NCBI RefSeq assembly: GCF_000471905.2 | Contig: NW_006499691.1 | Span: forward strand, 271,676-335,675 | Origin: Amborella trichopoda | Taxonomy: Eukaryota > Streptophyta > Magnoliopsida > Amborellales > Amborellaceae | Reading direction: 5' to 3' | DNA: 64,000 nt | Part shown: positions 57,806 to 64,000 of the stretch, in pieces | Position numbering within the stretch: the first letter of the stretch is position 1 | Layout: every line of letters begins with the position of its first letter | The notes under the pieces: generated by a model | The model's input: only the letters and a program-made list of their open reading frames with translations | What the model was told of the DNA's origin: nothing | Databases searched by the model: none | Position numbers and translations under genes: made by a program

Positions 57806-58964
57806 TTGTATTCTACAGAGTGAACAATACTTCTTGCCTTATATATTAAAAGAAATCCCTTCGTCAGCTTCTAATGTCCCTTATCGAATATTGAGTGGTA
57901 TCCTTCATCATTTAAACACTCTCCCAAGTTAAGATTCAGACGGATATCTGATATGTGTCTGACATCTTTTAGCACAAACTACATCCTAGTATTAGTCTTG
58001 ATGTGTACATCTCTCTTACCTACAATATTTTTGAAACCATTATTCCCTATTTTTATAAAGTCAAAATCTCCCGCTCTTTAAGAAGCAAAATAACCTATGT
58101 TGGGTAACATGAAACGATGCTCCTGTATCTACAAACTAATTTGAGTTGTATGAACTTAATACTATATTGATGCACCTGTCACCACAGTTTCCAACCACAT
58201 CAATATCTGTAGTCACTTCAGTGGTTTTCCTGCCATCATTATTGGCATTGTCCTCATTCCACTATTTCTTGAGCTTCCAACTCTATTCCTTGATGTGTCT
58301 TTCCTTGCCACAATGAAAACATGAGATTCCCTTTCTCGTCTTCGATCTAGCTTTATCATTAGATCGATTTTGGTCCCCATTCCCAGACTTTCATCGATTT
58401 ATGACAAGTTGTGAGTTCGATGAGTCGGAGGATCATCTTGTCTTCTCATTCAACAGGATGCTAGTGATCTGAATCATGATAACCACCCTATCAGGTGCTG
58501 AGTAACTCATGGAGACTACCATAGTCTCTCAATTGTCTAGTAGTAATTTTCAGATCAAGAATGTATTATTTCCGATAGACTTTCTCTCATACAAGGCATG
58601 TAGCATATCCCACAATGACTTAGCAGACGTCTCTGTCAACACAAAATATATTTTCTTCCAACTATTGCTGGATAGTTTTGAGAGCCTTTTGGTCTAGCTT
58701 CTTCCACTCTTTGTCTATTATACCTTCGGGCTTGTGTGCTACCCCTTCAATGAGTGTATACAAGTCCCTACAATATAGTAAATTGGTACTAAATCTACTT
58801 TATGGATAAGTTGGCTCCAAGAGTTGGTGATGTTGAGGAGAACGGGTACAATTACCTCAAAATCCTAGAGTCATCTTCTTAATTTATCAAGCCATGGTTG
58901 AAAGAACCTTCAAAAAGGTTGCTTGTACCACAAATGTAAACACAAGCATAGGAATTGGTAGCTG

Positions 58965-59605
58965 TTGACACCTCCCATGACACCTCAAAAAATGAGGCTA
59001 TTGAGAAGATGAATCTTACTATTATAGAATGTGCCGGGTGTATGTTATAGCACTAGTGGTTAGAGAAGTATTTCTTGGAGAAGCAGTTCAGACAACTTGT
59101 TTCTTAATTAATAAGCCACCCAATGTTGTATTTTATTAGAAGGCCCCAGAAGATGTTTGGGCGGATAAAAAGTTGATTATCCTTTAGTTCGTGTTTTTGG
59201 ATATGTTGCATGTACTAGATGACAACTATGTTAGAGATGAGATTAAAAAAAAGTGTTTTTCTTGGCTATGAAAATGGTACAAATCCTACTATTTGTAAGA
59301 CTATTGTTGGTTGAGATATTGTTTTCTAAAAAAATTCTATGTAAAATTGTAAAGAAGAGCTAGATGAAAGAACTATTCAGAAAGAACGCAACAATGAGAA
59401 CCATCGAGATTGTGATTTAGTCCAACAACTTGCATTATCTAAGAGCTAGAAGATATTTACGTAATGTTGAATTAAGACGATCTGAAAGATCTAAAAGATG
59501 TGCTATGAGGCTTAAGGATTACGTCATATCTTATGCTTACCTAAAAGAGAAGGGTGAGCCAATTTCTTATTGTGAGACAAGTGGGGTTGATAAAGCCAAT
59601 TAATA
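58965..59605 (+). mobile_element. Copia integrase-to-Pol fragment, decayed, plus strand
   Basis: TPQKNEAIEKMNLTIIECA near 58988-59045 equals the TPQQNGVAERMNRTIMERA motif of Copia integrase. Further on, RRSERSKRCAMRLKDY and SYAYLKEKGEP near 59480-59560 recall the RRS.R......DY linker before RT. It is broken and old, and runs opposite to the element on its left. No LTR is seen. Confidence 0.75.
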
Positions 59606-59739
59606 GATAACATAATCTTCCATCTTTGGCTCCTAGGTGATCAAATTATTCTCGTTGAGTGATATCATCCTACTCTTGGTAATAAAATCCATCTTTAATC
59701 CATACGCAATGTCTTTCACCAGTGGTCAGGCAAACCATA

Positions 59740-59945
59740 TCAAATTTTAGAGAGAGAAAGTACTTAAAACTTTTAAAAGGAGAAACTATCTCAAAATTTT
59801 TAGATAGAGAAACTATCTCAAATTTTTAATTTTCGGGAGAGGAAATATCTTAAAATTTTAGAGAGAGAAACTATTTTAAATTTTTTAGAAAGAAATTAGC
59901 TCAAACTTTTTAGAGAGAGAAACTATCTCAAATTTAATAAAAAGA
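59740..59945. repeat. GA-rich minisatellite (complement of the 19395 array unit)
   Basis: About seven units of AGAGAGAAACTATCTCAAAT-TTTT, the reverse complement of the 19395-20940 unit. Confidence 0.85.
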
Positions 59946-60320
59946 ATAACATTATAATAAATAATACAGTAAAAAATTTAACAAAAAATGTAAAAAAAAG
60001 AAAGCCATACAAATGTTATGCATCCATGTTCCATACAGACCACTGAAACTTATTTTTATAAGAAATACATTTCTTGAAATACATTTCAAAAGAAATAAAT
60101 TTTTTCTAGGAATTTTTTTTCCATAGATCCAAATAGCCTCTACATCTATCAAAAATATCAATTCCACCTATTCTGGTGGAATTAAGGTTGGATCTGAAAC
60201 AACGCGGAAGTGTATTTGTTGTGTTCAGGGCACTTCCAAACGGGGTAAATGCCTGGTCTCCATGGAAGCCAAACAGTGCCTCTAATAAGGTATGCGACTT
60301 TTTAACCAAGTCATAAATTT
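59946..60320. other. No gene recognised
   Basis: Minus-strand frames at 59952-60309 have no known motif. TTCCACC-TATTCTGGTGGAA at about 60160-60181 forms a small inverted repeat. Confidence 0.45.
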
Positions 60321-60529
60321 GGGTACGTTTGGTTCGTATAAAAATGACTTCTTAAAAATTATTTTCTTAGAAAATTACTAATTTCTCAGTTTGGTTCGTC
60401 ACAAAAGTAAGAAATATTTTTACCTATGAAATTAATTTCCATAAAATGTGTCAAAAATCTAAGAAATTAGAATAATACCTACATAGGTATGATTCCAATT
60501 TCTTTCAAAATAATCAAGAGTAGGGGTGT

Positions 60530-60740
60530 AAGTAAGGCTGCCAATGGGCCGGGCTAGCCCAAGGTTTGGCAAAGCCCGAAAATACTTTGGCCCTTCCCAG
60601 TAAAGCTCGGACCGAAAAATTGTACTGAAAATTGCACCTCACCCCGGAATATATACTATCAAAGCCCGGCCGGGCCCAACCCAACACGAAAAGAATATAT
60701 TGGGTCTGGACCTGGCCTGGCCCATTAAGAAGTCCCGCCT
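60530..60740. mobile_element. GGGCC-rich MITE-like block
   Basis: TAGGGGTGTAAG, CAATGGGCCGGGCTAGCCC, AAAGCCCGGCCGGGCCCAAC and CTGGCCTGGCCCATTAAG are typical of a widespread plant MITE type rich in GGCCCGGCC words, usually inserted after a TAGGGGTG-like site. Exact ends are unclear. Confidence 0.5.
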
Positions 60741-60829
60741 TTTATTTAATTTTTTTTATTTAAGTCTTCAAACTTTTTTTGTTTGTAGTAAGCCAAAAAT
60801 ACTTTTTAGAAAATTTAAAGAAAATATTG

Positions 60830-62340
60830 GGTTCCTAGAAAGAGATAATGAATTTTTAGATAGAGATGAAAGATCGGGTTTTTAGAGAGAGAATGAGATT
60901 GATTTCGAAAGAGAGAAAGAAAAATTGGGTTTCTAAAGAGAGAAAGAGATTGATTTCTAGAGAGAGAAAAAGAACTTGGATTTTTATAGAGAAAGGGATA
61001 TTGAGTTTCTAGAGAGAGAGAGGGTTTTTAGATAGATAAAGAGACATTAAGTTTCTAAAGAGAGAATGAGTTTTAGAAAGAGAAAGGGAAATTGGGTTTC
61101 TAGAGAAAGAGAATGGGTTTTAGAGAGAGCAAGAGAGATTGGGTTCTAGAGACAGAATGAGTTTTTAGAGAGAGATTGGTTTTTAGAGAGAGAATGGATT
61201 GTTAGAGAGAGAAATAAAGATTGGATTTCAAGAGAGAGAGAATGTGTTTTTAGAGAGAATGATAGATTGGATTTTTAGAAAGAGAGAGAAAATGGGATTT
61301 AAGATAGACAAAGAGAGATTGAGTTTCTAGAGAGGGTGGGCTTTAAGAGAGAGAAAGAGAGATTGGATTTTTAGAGGAAAGATGATGGATTTTTAGAGAG
61401 AGATAATAGGCTTCTAGAAAGAGATAATATTTTTTAGAGAGAGAAAGAGAGAATGGGCTTTTAGAAGAGAAAGAGATATTGGGTTTATAGATAGAGAAAG
61501 AGAATGGGTTTTTAGAACGCGAAAGAGATATTGGATTTTTAGCGTGAGAGTAGGTTTTAGAGAGAGAAAGAGAGTGGGTTTAGAGAGAGATGGGTTTCTA
61601 GAGAGAGAGAATTGGTTTTTAAAGGTAGAGATTGGGTTTCTAGAGAGAGTGTGTTTTTAGAGAGAGAAATGGAGATTGGATTTCTTGTGCGAGAAAATAG
61701 GTTTTTAGAGAGAGAAAGAGAGATTGAGTTTATAGAGAGAGAATGAGTTTTTAGAGAGATTATTTTTCTAAAGAGAAAATAGGTTTTTAGAAAGAGAAAG
61801 AGAAAGAGAAATGGGTTTTTAGAGAGAGATTATTTTTTTAAAGAGAAAATAGGTTTTTAGAAAGAGAAAGAGAAATGGGTTTTTAGAGAGAATAAGTTTT
61901 TAGAGAGAGAGAGAAAATGGGTTTTTAGAAAGAGAAAGAGAGATTGGGTTTCTAGAGAATAAATTTTTAGAGAGAGAAAGAGAGAGGATGAGTTTTTAGA
62001 GAGATAAAGAGTGATTGGATTTTTAGAGAAATAATTCGTTTTTAGAGAAATGGGGTTTTTAGAGAGAGAATAGCTTTTTAGAGAGAAAAATTGGGTTTTT
62101 AGAGAGAGAAAGAGAATGGGTTTTTATAAAGAGAAAGAGACGTTGGGTTTCTACGGATAGAGTGGGTTTTAGGAGAGAAAAAGATAATGAATTTTTAGAA
62201 AGGGCAAGAAATAATGGGTTTCTAGATAGAGAGATTAGGTTTTCAAATAGATAAAGAGAGATTGGGTTTCTAAAAGGAGAGGATGGGTTTGAGAGAGAGA
62301 TTGTATTTTGAAAGAGAGAAAGAGGGATTAGATTTCTAGA
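60830..62340. repeat. GA-rich minisatellite, about 1.5 kb
   Basis: Degenerate units of TTTTTAGAGAGAGAAAGAGA followed by GATTGGGTTTCTAGAGAGAG. The TTAGAGAGAGAAA core is shared with the complement of the 19395-20940 array, but here the spacer is GATTGGG instead of ACTATCTCAAA. An internal longer repeat is visible at about 61760-61880 (two near copies of about 70 bp). Confidence 0.9.
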
Positions 62341-62524
62341 GAGAATAGCTTACAGTCCAGATTCCAAGAAGGTAGATTGCCAAATAATTTACCAAACAAA
62401 AGAAAACAATTTCGTCTGAAATCTAGATAGTATTGCCAAACAAGAGAAAAGAAAACATGTGAATTATAAATCTAAAAAATCTATTTCCTACCAGAAAACT
62501 ATTTCACGTGAACCAAACATGCCC

Positions 62525-63670
62525 TTTCTATCAAAAAGAACAAAAAAGAAAAGAAAAGAAAGAGAGGTATAAAAAAATAACATATCTGCTACTTGAAAGA
62601 TCAAACGATAAGTAATATTTTTTTATTTTTTTCCACACCAAATACTTTTCATTCTTTTGCATAAATTTTTAATCATTTTGGATAAAAAATGTCTTGAAAT
62701 CGGTTTGCCATTGAATCGAAATCAAACCTAAGCTGGTTTTATGCTTGTATGCCGCCATTTTTATCGTAGATTCCTTAAAGCTTTTTTTTAACCTGTGTTT
62801 CGGACCCTTGGGGGATAAAATTATTATTTTTAGTTTTAAAATTTATTTATTTGTATAGATTAATCATCTCAATGTTAAAGATTTATGTTCTCTAAAATTT
62901 AGAATTAAATTTTGTTTCAAAAATAAATTTAGTAAGGGGCCCGCATGATAACCGCTTCCTTCGTTAAATACTGAGAAGACGGTTACATGTAATTATATAG
63001 AAAAATTCAGGAGTGGGAACAAACTCAATGAGCATTATTCACAAACTACCTTGATTTGGATATGGAGATTTTCTATCTGTACACGACATTCTCTAAACCG
63101 TCCCACCACTTTAACCTAACTCAACTTTCTCATATTCTACATCACTCTCTAAACCAACCCATGACTTTAAAACTGACTAAACCCATTCCTTATATCTGAC
63201 TACTAAAACACCCTTATGTTATAATAAAAGTTACACTATTGGTATGTTTTAAAATTTTCATCACATAGTCTATTTACATGTGTTACTTAAAAAGAAATTT
63301 CAGTGCAAAAGATTTCCTACTTCCGTGGGAGTATACTATCAATTTACTCCCTCAGGCAAAATACGTGCTACAGATACTTTTTAGATATCGAATTTATGGA
63401 CATAATCTCTACAACCTATAGAATAATCTCAGTCATAAAAGTTTAATGGGTAAACTCTCTACGTACTAGAAAAAACTAATAACTCGAGATTGAATAGAGA
63501 CAGTCCAAGTTTTGAAGGGCTGAATCTAAGTTTCATAAAACTCAAAATTTAAAATTTTCTTTTAAAAATAATAAATCTAGTAATTTTTATATCGTCCCCA
63601 ATTTTTTACACTAAACAAACATCAACCTAGCAAGGTGTTTTGACTAAGGGAGTAGATGCGCAATATGCTC
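62525..63670. other. No gene recognised; repeat copy at 63305-63480
   Basis: AT-rich DNA. TTTACTCCCTCAGGCAAAA and ATCTCTACAACCTATAGAATAATCTCAG at 63340-63435 are a diverged partner of 33285-33545. Confidence 0.4.
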
Positions 63671-64000
63671 CTGTTGGAGCCCAGTATATGCACTCTTTTT
63701 CAACAAAAATAAATCAAAACAAAACAAAATAAATTAAGGATTTACACTTGTTGCCACAAATACAATCACCTTTATTTATTATACACAAAAATACAATAAT
63801 AAATAAAGTAAAAACAATATCAAGAAGTATAGGAAGTGGTTACCCCAATAGAGTGCCTCAGATAACCACCTAAAAACTTTACACGCCAATCTAGATCGCT
63901 TGATCAAGTGCACTTCAATCTAGGTCATTTCTATAATCACCTAGAAACGGGAAGCAAAAGATGGCAAGAATCTCAACTAGGGTTAGAAAGCAAGAGAGAA
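63671..64000. mobile_element. Possible LTR start, cut by window end
   Basis: TGTTGGAGCCCAG at 63673 opens a stretch with the look of a plant LTR in minus orientation (AAATACAATAATAAATAAAG, then TAACCACCTAAAAAC). There is no second copy, primer site or coding in view. Confidence 0.3.

Larger units (their letters stand above)
55640..58960 (-). mobile_element. Ty1/Copia element, decayed, minus strand
   Basis: On the minus strand, Gag-like sequence (SLWDMLHALYERKS near 58600), the GAG-pre-integrase and integrase core at 57446-57805 (SYMSEKEMQILVKKH, ILDLVYPDMCG, YFITFIDDVSRKLWVY), a Pol segment with KHFPYIFLGY near 57000, and RT end sequence YESAVGSLIYVTVCTKPDIR near 56300-56220 follow in Copia order. 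The left edge has LTR sequence 55640-55795 ending TGATAATAT (minus sense), the same family as 22167. It is heavily broken (many breaks) and old. The right LTR is not recognised. Confidence 0.8.
60321..62524. mobile_element. TIR-bounded composite unit containing a minisatellite (probable)
   Basis: The left end GGGTACGTTTGGTTCGTA and right end complement GGGCATGTTTGGTTCACG form an 18-bp terminal inverted repeat of the GTTTGGT type found in plant MITEs. TTT lies on both outer sides, too short to prove a TSD. Inside are an AT-rich arm, a GGGCC-rich block (60530-60740) and a 1.5 kb GA-rich array. Confidence 0.45.

Overview
The window reads as nuclear DNA of a flowering plant: AT-rich and gene-poor, filled with Copia and Gypsy LTR elements whose primer sites match plant initiator-Met tRNA, plant-type RTE LINE tails, many short palindromic MITEs, and one intact plant-specific transcription factor gene of the Dof family. 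The species cannot be fixed from the sequence. I see no CRISPR, operon or other prokaryotic or organellar feature, and no convincing tRNA or rRNA gene.

Layout. 1-1743: edge of a minus-strand LTR element whose LTR holds an array of covarying hairpins. 1744-4519: no recognisable gene. 4520-6488: small Gypsy remnant with both LTRs. 7285-12900: foldback (Mutator-like MITE) element with a 4.9 kb Copia element (7669-12590) inserted in its middle, both with target-site duplications (TSDs). 12981-15452: minus-strand, non-autonomous LTR element that carries a fragment of the host ESCRT-II gene VPS36. 15458-19394: LTR tail and unassigned DNA. 19395-20940: CT-rich minisatellite. 22167-24525: LTR remnant and two MITEs. 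28290-29533: decayed FAR1-related (FRS) gene, minus strand. 31402-35133: RTE LINE tail and several MITEs. 36034-37216: the Dof gene with TATA box, leader intron and 312-codon reading frame. 39141-48315: MITEs plus a 7.5 kb minus-strand Copia element with long LTRs that split an older MITE. 48590-54411: LINE tail, LTR remnant, five MITEs and several tandem duplications, one carrying a small open frame. 55640-59605: two decayed Copia pieces in opposite orientation. 59740-62524: two more GA-rich minisatellites, one inside a TIR-bounded unit. 63671 to the end: probable start of another LTR.

The only gene likely to make a working protein is the Dof factor, a nuclear DNA-binding protein. All else is mobile DNA of several ages stacked by nested insertion. 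Most MITEs whose ends could be fixed have 9-bp TSDs and ends starting GG(A/G), as expected of non-autonomous Mutator-like elements. The most unusual items are the covarying hairpin array in the first LTR, the VPS36 capture inside an LTR, the Copia in the centre of a palindrome, and three related GA/CT minisatellites.
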